From positions 1 to 19,136 of the forward strand of contig JAHBMJ010002021.1 in the NCBI GenBank assembly GCA_018398765.1: DNA of 19,136 bases, given 5' to 3'. The notes beneath the pieces were generated by a model. The model was not told where the DNA came from and ran no database searches. It saw nothing but the letters and a program-made list of their open reading frames with translations. The stretch is from Chromera velia (taxonomy: Eukaryota > Sar > Chromeraceae). Below, piece after piece: positions 9,161 through 18,510 of this stretch (the stretch's first letter is position 1; each line of letters begins with the position of its first letter). The position numbers and the translations under genes are program-made.

Positions 9161-10431
9161 ATGAGTGGCTTGCCGCCCGAAGGCAAAGCAGGAGAAGGTG
9201 CGGCTTCTAGCGCACCGCCTGCAGCACCGGCGGCAGCTGCTGGAGGAGGGGCGGGGGATAATCCCAGTGCAAGCGCTGTGGCTCCTGTACCGAGTGGGGG
9301 AAGCGGTACGGGAACTGCAGCGTCGGAAATTGCGGCAACGCAGTCCAGAATCCGGGATCTGTTTGATGCCACGTTCCTTTATGAATTTGTACCGGAAAAC
9401 TCGAAAGTCAGTCCGGCAGGATGCGTGGTGTGGTATTGAGCCTCTGTCTTAGTTGTTGCGCCTTGCTCGAGTGACTTCACTCAGACTGGCGTACTTGAAT
9501 ATGTGGAGGCTTCACGACCGTGTGTGTGGATGCATGTGTATGTGTGTGCGTGTGTGTGGTTGTTGTCGTCTCCTTGCAGATAGTGGTCCTGGACACAAGG
9601 GTTCCGATGCACGTGGCGATTCGATCGCTTTTTGACTACAGTACGTCAGGGAAGGGGGCGCATGGGGAGATGGGAAGGTGCGGAGGTGAGGGAAGCGGGC
9701 TGCGTGAGGACGAGTGAACTGTTGCCATTCAAGCAGCCCTTGAGAAGGTGTAAGTCTACCAAGAGATGCATTCATTGTCTTCTAACACTGTCACTGTGTG
9801 CGTGTTTTCTTTGCGTCGAATGCTGTGTGCAGAAAAGTCGTTTGCGTGTTTGTATTCGCACAACTACCGCAACTTTGTGGGAATGCTGGGGCCTCTAGAG
9901 TTGGTGGACTTCTTCGTCTGGTTCTACCACACAGACCCCAACACGTCACTGCCCAACCGCACAGGATTCCCCCCGGCATTGGACTCGATACAGGGCCAAG
10001 CCGGTGTGGAAGGCGGTGTGGGAGAGGAATACACGCAGCAGGACGCAGGAGACGGAGGAGGGCAGGAGTGGGAGGGAGAGAGAGCGAAAGGCGAGAGTGC
10101 GTCCACAGCACCGCGAGTGATGCCGTTTGATTTGACAGTGGAGGAATGGAGAGGTGCGTCATCTCTCTCGGCCTCTTCCATCCGCCCTCTTTCTTCTAGT
10201 CTATCTGTCTTCTGTGTTCGACTCCCTGTTTGCGGGTGTGCGTCGGAGGGAGGGATTTTGGAGATGAGAATGAATGCTTCGAGGTTGTATGCCCTCTGTG
10301 AAAAGCGATTGTCGTGTAGTGCTTCTGGAAGACTCCTGACGTGTGTGTGTGTGTGTGTGTACGTGTGTGTACGTGTGTGTGTGTGTGTGTGCCCCTGTGT
10401 GTGTGTGCCCCTGTGTCCGTGTGTGTGTGTG

Positions 10432-10468
<37 letters not shown>

Positions 10469-10486
10469 CTGCGTGTGTGTGTGCGT

Positions 10487-10526
<40 letters not shown>

Positions 10527-11507
10527 GTATGTGTATGTGTGTGTTTGTATGCATATGATGTGAAGCGATCTGTTTCGTCTCTTCCCGTCCCGTCCCCTGC
10601 AGACCTCGCGGAGATTCCTGCCTTCTTCCCCTTCATCTCGGCAAAGAGAACGCTCCTCGACGCAGCCAAAATGCTCATCGAGACAGAGTCAGTCAGCAGA
10701 CAGACAGACAGACATTTGGGGAAGATGGATGGATATGCAGACAGGCAGGCTGGCAGGCAGGAATGAATGAAGACAAAGAAACACTTCACGAGGAGAAGTG
10801 GACAGACAGGCACACGGACAGACAAAGATAGAGTTGCATGAGAAAAGTGGGCTCTTCGAGGGAGTCCATCGTTTTTTGTCTCCTCCCTCCGCTTTTTTCT
10901 TCCATTTCTGTTTCTGCAGCCCTCGCCTCAAGTCGGCCTTTCTTCTCTCATTTGTCTCCTCTCTCTCAACCCCCTCTTTTGCCTTCATGCCAACAACCTC
11001 CTCGTTACTCAGCATTTGTTCCTTCCAATTCTTGTCAAATTCTCGTCTTTCCTTCCGATCGGTCTTCTCCCCCAATCCTGAATGGACGTGGTGGACGAAG
11101 GAAGGACGGCTGTTTCTCTCCCCTTCTAGCTCCTTCTCTTTCTCCATCTTTCTTTCTTTCTTTCTTGTGCTGGATTCTGGTAGACGTGTTCGCCTCATCG
11201 CGTGTGTGCCTGACTGTCCGCCTCCCCCCTTTATTCTGGCTGACTGAGTGAGTGAGTGCAGCGTTCCCCAAATAGCCGTCTGGAACGACGAGAGAGGGTC
11301 TCCCCTGGCATTCACTTCTCTCTTTGGGGTTCTCACCCACTGGGTGCAACAGGTAGGTAGGTAGGGAGGTTGGTATGTCTGTCCGTGGATTAGGTGTGTG
11401 TAGAAGACGCCTGGTTGGCTGACTGCCGACATCGGGTTCTTTCCACAGCCGTACCTGCCTGAGGGTACGGGGCACGTGTGGAGGCATCAACCAACCAACC
11501 CACCAGG

Positions 11508-11544
<37 letters not shown>

Positions 11545-13462
11545 GTTTTGCTTTAGAGAGAGGTCTCAAGAAAAAATGGAGAGAGCCTGGAGAAGTGCGT
11601 AGCCCTCATGTTAGCCGACTGCACAGCATAATGGTTGGCGGCATCCATCTTTTTCGTTTGGCGTGTTCACCTTTGTGAATGGATCTGCTCGAGGACCTGT
11701 CGGGTATCTTTCCTTCTCTGTCCACGCAGCTGAGGGGGCAGCACGATATTTTGGAAAAGAAAATTCGGCAAGACCTTCATGTAAGTCAATCGACTCTTTA
11801 CTTTCTTCATTCCTCAGTAAAGCCTTTTTTTTTTTAACCATTTCTCGGCTTTGTCTGACTGAATGAACAGTGATGACGGACTGAATGGGAACGCTTCGTG
11901 ATCAGGTGCTGTCGATGACTCCACTCCGATTTTGCTTCTGTCTGTGATGGCTCCTCAGTAGTGAGTAAATATGGGCATTGGGGAAAGACTTTTCTTTCGA
12001 GTTTGGAGTCCTTTCCGCTCTCATGTGTATCTTTCTCTTTGTGTCTGTCTGTTCTGAAAGAAAGGAAGAGAAAAAGGAAAGGAAAGAAAAGATGATATAG
12101 TCTGTTTGTCTGTCTCTCTGAGGGTGCAAGTTGTTCATTTGTGTTTTATCCTTTCTTGCTTTCTTTTTTTTCTTTTGTTTTCCCTGTTGTGCACATAAAA
12201 AGACGGAGGGAAAAGAAAGAAACGTGTATTCTGTCTGTGTGTCCGGTTGTGCAGCTAGGTTCTCAAGCGACGGTGATGACGGTCCCCACCGGCACCCCTC
12301 TTGCCGGAGTTTTGCACTTTCTGAGGGTCTCTGGGGTCTCTGCAATTCCGGTGGTGGACAAAGAGACCGGTAGGCCGCCTGCCTGTCGGGTCATGCATCC
12401 ATCGATCGATCGATTCGTTCCTTCCAATTCTGCGTGCATGTCCATGAGAGGATAGTAGGAGAGAAGGATACGATCGATCCCTTGGACGGAAGAATGGTCT
12501 AGTCGCAGAAGGCGATTCATAGATGAAGCACGAACCCTTGATGACTCTAGAGCGGCATGGAGGTATGAGTGCAGGCATGCATGCATGTGTGCGGGAAAGT
12601 GAGACAGCAACACACACATCGCGATGGAAGGAGGATGTAGAAGTGGCCAATGCGTGAGTGTTCAAATGCATGTGTGGGGTGCTTTCCTCTCTCTTCCAGG
12701 TGCCTACGTCGGATGTTTTGGACGAGCGCATTTCGTCCTCTTGCTCGGACGGGCGCTCCAAGCACAAGAAGTGCACGCGCAACAACAGCAGCAACACGGG
12801 GGGCGCCCGGCCACGAGTCAGCAGCCCTCCGGGTCGGGCTCTTCCTCCTCTGGTCCGTCAGGCGGGGCGTCTGCAGCTCCAGCAGCCATGCAAGCAGACA
12901 GCATGCCTGAGGCCTCCGCTGCTGCGTGGGCGCAGAAGGAGAGAGAAAGGGAAGCTGCTGCAGGGGCGGGCAGCGGATCAGGAGGAGGGGGGCCGTCGAG
13001 TCGCTCCGGGTCGGGGGCAACGTGGGCAGACCCAACAGCAGCAGCCGCAGCTTCCGCTCAACAAAGAGTGAATGAGGTGAGGTGACGGGACGGGACGGGA
13101 CGGGGCGGTTGGAGAGAATGAGACAAGCACGGAAAAGGGGAGGCTCTGTGTGTGCTGCTGTTGGAACAGTGGGAAAAGACATTCCGTTCTCGCACTTCTC
13201 CCTCTGATTGACGGCCAGACAGTTGTTGTCGCCCTTCTGACTGACGAGAGTTGCTGTCTCTTTTGCTTCCTGCCTGTCTCTCTGTCTGCAAGAAAGGAAG
13301 CGAAAAAGGAAAGAAAGGACGATGCAGCCTGTCTCTCTCAAGAGGAGAGGGAAAGAAAGAAACGTGTGGTATGTCCGTGTCTGTTCGTCGGTCTGCCTGT
13401 CTGTCAGATGCATCTGTGCGGTATGTCATCTATATGCGTGCTGGAGAGCGTGTGTGTGTGTG

Positions 13463-13497
<35 letters not shown>

Positions 13498-14472
13498 GGT
13501 GTGTTGGATCTCGACGCCCCCATCGAGGCCTTTCTGAGCATCCTCGGCCTCGGAGCGTCCCCCCAAGCTCAGGGTGCATGTGGCAATTTAGTGCAACCGT
13601 CGGATGACCCCAGAGAGAGGGAGAGGGGGGGGGTTCCCAGAGAGGATTCGCAGCAGTCTCGGGGGAGAGGGCCCATATGGGCGTCAGGTTCGGGTGCCTC
13701 GGGGTCGGGGGGGGCCGGGGGACCTCACGCGCCTGACTATCCAGCAGCTCCTCACGGGACACCAGGAGGGGCTTCCGTTGCTGTACCGGGTCTGCACCGA
13801 CAGACGTCGGAAGGGGGGGCTTCCTCAAGTCAGCCAGAAGAGAGAGCACCGTGGAATTTAGTGGACAGTGGGGTGGAGAGAGAAAGAGATCTGGAATTAA
13901 AATGCTTGAAGAAGTAATTTATGTGCCATCTGTCGTCATTTTTTCGTGTTGCCTGGGGATGAAACGAGGAATTGGAGTGGATGTATCGACCAAGACCCTA
14001 GAAGAATAACGTTTCTTTTCTAAGTGCCTCTCTTTTTTCGCAGACAAAAAGTTCGCGTGTATCCGGTCTATCTGGATTCTCTGATTCCCTCTTGGGCTTG
14101 TTCTCATGCATAGATTCTCACTCTTTGATTGGTTGGTTGGTGGATCGATCGATCGATTGAATGCAGTTGCGGGGTTCGGGTCTGTCCGTCTTCCCGGCAT
14201 GGTACCGCCAGATGTCAGTCAGTCATTCAGTAAGGGCGAAAAGTGTCAGACAGGCAAAGAGAATGCGCTTGCGTGGCGGCAGCGTTGCCTTTGCCCCCGA
14301 ATTCCTTCCCAATGTTACCGGTGTCTCTTGTGAGGCTCTCCCTCTGTGTTTTGTCACTTAGTCTGCCTCTTCGCACGCTGACAGGTGTGCGGAAGGGAGC
14401 ATCGAATGACTGGGGCTTGACACGTGCCCATGTCTCCATGCGACGTTTCTCTTCCCCCCTCCTTTTCTTCAG

Positions 14473-14506
<34 letters not shown>

Positions 14507-14508
14507 TT

Positions 14509-14541
<33 letters not shown>

Positions 14542-14543
14542 TT

Positions 14544-14576
<33 letters not shown>

Positions 14577-14578
14577 TT

Positions 14579-14614
<36 letters not shown>

Positions 14615-14745
14615 GTGTGTGTGTGTGTGTGTGTGTGTGTGTGGTTGGTGTGTGTGTGTGTGTGTGTGTGTGTGTGGTTGGTGTGTGTGTGTGTGTGTGT
14701 GTGTGTGTGGTTGGTGTGTGTGTGTGTGTGTGTGTGTGTGTGGTT

Positions 14746-14778
<33 letters not shown>

Positions 14779-14780
14779 TT

Positions 14781-14816
<36 letters not shown>

Positions 14817-16086
14817 CGTGCGTCCATACAGGGAGAAGAGGCGTTTCTGCGTTTACGGTCTTTTGTGGTGCTTCAACCGCTTGCCTGCTTGTCTGCTTGC
14901 TCACAGGTATATGCCCGTGACGTCACTCTGAAGGACACCATCGCTCGAGTGTTGCTGTCTGAGAGTCGTCGTATGATTCTCTGTGATCCTGTAACGTCGG
15001 TCCTCTCCTCTTTCTTTCTGCGCCTTTCCTTCTCTTCTCTCTTTTCGATCTTTCCTCAAGATCAACAGTCAGAATTTTCTTTTTCGTGCTCTCCTCTGCG
15101 GGCGGACCCCTCAGAGTTCATAAAGCGAGACAGTAAGGAAGGAGAGGTCGAAGAAGGGAGGAAAAGAAAGAAGAAAACTCTCAGGCAGACCGTCGGCATA
15201 CTTGGAATTCGAACTCATCATGGATGACCCTGCCCACTGATCCTTGTCTGTCACTCATTTTCCTGAATTGCAGACTTGCTTGGCATTTTCCCCCCTACCT
15301 TTTCTCTTTCAGTCGCCGGGCCCTGTTTGATCACTTTATCTGCCAGTCACTTATTTGTTCCCGTCTCCCCCTGTCTCTATCATTCAGTCCACCTTGAAAA
15401 ACACAACTGCAGGAATGGGCCAGAGAGAAGACAGACATGAAACGAAAAGAAAAAGAAAGAGAAGGGATGATGGAAAAGCACAGATCTTTCAATGTCTACC
15501 TTTCACTGACCCTCTTGGTCTTCTTTCTAAGTCTGCCCTTCTTCCACTTCCTGGAGTCCTTTCTCTACCTGGCGTCTCCTATCTTCCTTACCAACACGTT
15601 GAGCGGACATGCATGTGTCATCATTTGTCATCTGCGTGCAGGCATAAGCCCACAGGGGTGACTACTGTCACTGACCTGAGCAGATTCCTTATCGATTGGG
15701 ATCCGATTCAGCAAATGTTGCAGCAGAAATCGCAACAGCAACACCAGCAGCAGCCACAACAGAGACCCCCGGCACAGTCCACCACTTCAGCTGCTGAACC
15801 TTCTTCATCTCCTCCCACAACAACGCCCCCCCCTTCGGCGGCGGCGCCACCTCAAGGAGCCCCTGCATCGGCAGCACCAGCAGGGCCGGGGGACGCCACC
15901 GTGACCGTTCCCGCTGCAGGACCCATACCGCCGGAGAATTCGAATGGCATGGGGGCGAACGCAGGCGGGGGGACAGGGGGCGGCGCGCCACCCACGCGCT
16001 CTCAAAGCTCAGGCACTGCGTGGGGTGCTGGTGCATCTGGAGGGAGTGCCGGGGGAGTGGGGGCACCAAACCCACCGCAGCGATGA
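9161..16086 (+). CDS. AMP-activated protein kinase gamma (SNF4-like) subunit, 13 exons, about 710 aa
   Basis: The exons are 9161-9406, 9580-9640, 9833-10153, 10603-10687, 11262-11352, 11449-11475, 11730-11780, 12255-12369, 12700-13076, 13498-13573, 13641-13789, 14907-14995 and 15642-16086 (stop TGA); phases close throughout. The gamma subunit binds adenine nucleotides through four CBS repeats and regulates the AMPK/SNF1 heterotrimer. CBS1: [57 protein letters not shown]2: [34 protein letters not shown]. Linker: [21 protein letters not shown]3: [20 protein letters not shown] then [18 protein letters not shown]4: [39 protein letters not shown], then [20 protein letters not shown]. Residues 1-55 are Ala/Gly-rich; exon 9 carries a Gln/Ala/Gly/Ser insert of about 100 residues. 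After CBS4 comes a Gln-, Pro- and Ala/Gly-rich tail of about 125 residues. The family usually has 330-550 residues, so inserts explain the excess. Only CBS4 keeps the canonical ligand Asp. Least certain are exon 6 (27 nt, weak GTGTGG donor) and the 67-nt intron 13574-13640. Confidence 0.9.
10341..10550. repeat. Interrupted (TG)n microsatellite in AMPK gamma intron 3
   Basis: About 210 bp of TG dinucleotide, interrupted by TACG, GCCCC, GTCC, GCCTGCG and TATG variants. It ends about 52 bp before the exon 4 acceptor at 10602. The uninterrupted Cys-Val frames across it are repeat artefacts. Confidence 0.92.
11509..11541. repeat. (TC)n microsatellite in AMPK gamma intron 6
   Basis: About 16 TC dinucleotides in the intron 11476-11729. 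No association with a splice site is evident. Confidence 0.9.
12037..12245 (-). repeat. Inverted copies of the GACAGACTATAT dispersed repeat, intron 7
   Basis: Read on the minus strand, 12115-12085 gives ACAGACTATATCATCTTTTC, and 12240-12185 gives ACAGACAGAATACACGTTTC, then CCCTCCGTC, then TTTTTATGTGCACAACAG. These match the repeat units at about 1096-1110 and 1124-1180 over most of their length. The same repeat family therefore sits in two different genes. Confidence 0.7.
13265..13405 (-). repeat. Degenerate inverted copy of the dispersed repeat, intron 9
   Basis: On the minus strand, 13335-13290 reads AGGCTGCATCGTCCTTTCTT followed by TCCTTTTTCGCTTCC. This parallels AGACTATATCGTCTTTTCTT and TCCCTTTTTCTCCTTC at about 1186-1220. 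CCACACGTTTCTTTCTTTCC (minus strand, 13368-13349) matches the other half of the unit. GACAG-type runs flank it. Confidence 0.5.
13451..13494 (+). repeat. (TG)n tract directly at the exon 10 splice acceptor
   Basis: TG dinucleotides, broken by one GAGA, run straight into TGTGCAG at 13491-13497, with exon 10 starting at 13498. There is no separate pyrimidine tract, so the UG repeat takes its place. Confidence 0.85.
14476..14818. repeat. Minisatellite of (TG)n plus GGTTGG, 33-35 bp period, in intron 11
   Basis: GGTTGG punctuates a TG array at 14505, 14540, 14575, 14643, 14676, 14709, 14742 and 14777, with a GCGTGG variant at 14610. The start-to-start spacings are 35, 35, 35, 33, 33, 33, 33 and 35. 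The array spans about 340 bp of the intron 13790-14906 and ends about 90 bp before the exon 12 acceptor. Confidence 0.92.
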
Positions 16087-17190
16087 CATGAGCCAGATCT
16101 CTGTAATCGTTGGCGTTTGCGGCTGTCTCTTTTCCTTCCTTGTCTGCGTCAACCCTTCTGGATTGTTTGATCATCGTACGCGTGCACTGGGATGCAGACG
16201 TTAATCTGCTGCGTCATCTGCTCTTTAGACGCACATGTACATTGCTGTATACAGTTTCATTCAAGTGCTCTCTTTAAACACCTCAAAATAATTCAACACT
16301 TTATGACTTGTGCTGGTCTAGGCGCTGGTGTGCTAGTTCGCTTAAGCTAGCTTAAGCAACACTAGAAGCAATATGTTTTGAAAGTGGTTTTGATTAACTA
16401 GTTGATTAATCATCTTGTACCTATAGTATTCTACGTATTTTGTTCTAGACCAGATTCCAGATTTTTTTTTATCTTTCTTTTACACAATACGGTTGGGAGT
16501 AACGAAAGTAGGACGGTTATTAGGCGGCCGCTAAGCTGCCCGGTTACCAATTTTGTGGTTACGGTAGTAGTGTTCCAATGGTAGTGGTAGTAGCTAAAAA
16601 CAGGCAGATTTGGCCATATTCTGAATCAAACTTAACCTACAAAACCAATTTTAGACTAGTAAGAATCATATCTTTGGCATTCATTAAAAGTTCATTCTAG
16701 TAAGATTCAATATTCATCATTTTATAACTGAACTCTAACTGGTATATCATTATATATCACTATGTATAGCATATTATAGCATATATAATTTGACTATGAT
16801 TATTTTAGGGCTTAAAACTGCCAGTGGGTTAAATTGTTAGGCTTTAAAATAGGTTTAGCAACTGTTTTTACCAGAGTTTTCCCCTTGAACTACCATGGTA
16901 GTAGTACATGCCTTCAGGTCTGCCGGTTACCATCTCATGGTTACCAAACTAACGGTTACTCGCTACTCGCTAAAAGGGGCTGGTAGTAACTCCTAACCGT
17001 ACTGTATACTTTCTTTTACTAAGCTGTATTGCATGCATGAAACTGCTCTTCTAAAACTAGTTATAAAATGTTCAAGCATTATTATAAATCCTATCATATC
17101 ATATCTCTAGTAAAATCTGTCACGTTCCCAGCCAGGTTGGAACTTGATTATCTCTAATTATGTCAGTAGTTGAAACGAGATCACGTTACT
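16087..17190. other. AT-rich 3' flank of AMPK gamma with GGTTAC and GGTAGTAG motifs
   Basis: The 3' UTR of the gamma gene presumably occupies the first part. Composition drops to AT-rich after about 16210. GGTTAC recurs near 16540, 16558, 16925, 16940 and 16952, and GGTAGTAG or GGTAGTGG near 16563, 16580 and 16899. Such mixed short motifs resemble a decayed mobile element, but no protein domain, terminal inverted repeat or LTR is identifiable. No gene is supported. Confidence 0.4.
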
Positions 17191-18471
17191 ATATATAATA
17201 TTTTTTTATGATTGACCGATCAAATTTATCCAAATCAGCCCCATGCTCAGTGAAGTATATAATGAGAGCGTCCTCGGCCTCGAGACTGACCACCCTGACG
17301 GACCTAGACAGACCCACTGGGGAGGGGAGAAGGTGCGTTGCTATATTGTTAGGTGAACAGAATGGTGAAATGGTTGGCAAAGGAGAGATGTACAAGTTTC
17401 TGGACAGGGCTGTAGGGCGAGCCTAGGCGAGCCCTACTAGCTGTTTTAGTATCTCTTTTTAGTCTTCTCTGCCTGACAGTCACTGTTACAGTGTCCGTCT
17501 CTCTGGCTCCATCAACTTCTCTCAAGTGAGACATCATAACTCCGAGCGCAGTCGCGGGCTCCCCGTCTACAGCTGCTGTCTTCAGGGCTAGCTTCAGGGT
17601 GATCAAAGTCTTGAGGAGCTGGTCTTCTTCTCCCCTCAAATTCTTGTCAAAGCAGTAGTTTTTGGACTCGCACGCATTTCAGAGAGTAGTCGTAAGTCTG
17701 AGGGCGGTTTTCAGCACTGTGAGCTTGTTCAAAACTTGGCGTCCTAGTCACTCTGTCTGTTGTAGGTTTCTGCTACAAATTGATATGACATCAGAATCGC
17801 AAAGAATGGGGTGGACAGGCATTGGTTGCAGCTATTCCAAGTCTTTAAGACTCCACTGTTGCGCTTGCAGCATGATGTCAAGTGTCAATCAAGGCACAAC
17901 TGCATATATAAGCCTCTGGGTTTCAATGAGTTTCGGTGGTAAGATAGAACTTTTGGAAAGGGGCGCTGTACTGAACGCATGAACGGTAGCCTTGTGATGA
18001 ACTTTGAAGCTGCAGCTCTGAGTGCACGGGGTATGTACAATGGAAATATCAAGTCCAGTCTGTATACTGCATGTTGGGTGATATCTAGGTCTACAGTATG
18101 ACTGACTTTGTAGCGTATGTTGTCCCCATCCAACGAAGAAGCTCCCCTGTGGCATCCATGGTGCCCCCGGGCACCTCCCCATCAAACGTGCCAAGGCATT
18201 GGCAGGTAGCTGTTCATTTCACCCGGAAGGAGGAGTCTGCATCCATAGAAGAAAGAAGAGAACACACATACGACATCCTGCATGAATGATAATTTTACAG
18301 GGTAGAACAACGGCTGTGCCAATGGCATCGGAAACACTAACCTGTCTAAGTGAATTATTCTATAAAGAATGTAAAGCTCCGCCCATTCCCCGAAGAAGTT
18401 CACCCAAACTGTGGCAACCGATGGCGTCATAAAGATGATGCTGTGGAGAAAAGGCTGTGGAGGTTGTCTGC

Positions 18472-18491
18472 AGAATTCTCTAGAGAATTCT
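18472..18491. repeat. Perfect 20-bp palindrome
   Basis: AGAATTCTCTAGAGAATTCT equals its own reverse complement with no spacer. It contains two EcoRI sites around one XbaI site, and a PstI site (CTGCAG) overlaps just to the left at 18469. Confidence 0.85.
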
Positions 18492-18492
18492 T

Positions 18493-18510
18493 TGACTGCA
18501 ACCGCAGTCA
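18493..18510. repeat. 7-bp stem, 4-nt loop hairpin next to the 20-bp palindrome
   Basis: TGACTGC (18493-18499), loop AACC, GCAGTCA (18504-18510) pair perfectly. It begins 2 bp after the 20-bp palindrome and is followed by GTCAATTGATTG, which carries another short palindrome. Confidence 0.75.

Noticed and set aside
10341-10766. Long open frames of alternating Cys-Val or Thr-His across TG tracts, also at 14243-15227
   Set aside because: Dinucleotide repeats contain no stops in any frame. The frames have no protein character and lie in introns of the AMPK gamma gene.
13790-13917. Exon 10 frame read through to the stop near 13917 as the gamma subunit C-terminus
   Set aside because: It would drop CBS4, whose exons 11-13 are clearly present downstream with matching phases.
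14476-14818. Regularly spaced repeats resembling a CRISPR array
   Set aside because: The spacers are themselves TG repeats and the GGTTGG element is only 6 bp. It is a minisatellite in a eukaryotic intron, with no cas genes.
14832-14906. Upstream acceptor CATACAG at 14831 extending exon 12 by 25 codons
   Set aside because: It keeps the frame, but the added residues have no CBS counterpart. The acceptor at 14906 joins LLYR directly to [10 protein letters not shown] as expected for CBS4. It remains a possible isoform.
15200-15230. GTTCGAATTCC (minus strand) resembling a tRNA or SINE B box
   Set aside because: No matching A box lies at the proper distance and no cloverleaf can be folded. It lies in intron 12 of the gamma gene.
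17349-17639. Minus-strand 96-codon frame resembling a retrotransposon gag fragment
   Set aside because: There is only a vague charged-helix look; no zinc knuckle, protease or reverse transcriptase motif occurs nearby.
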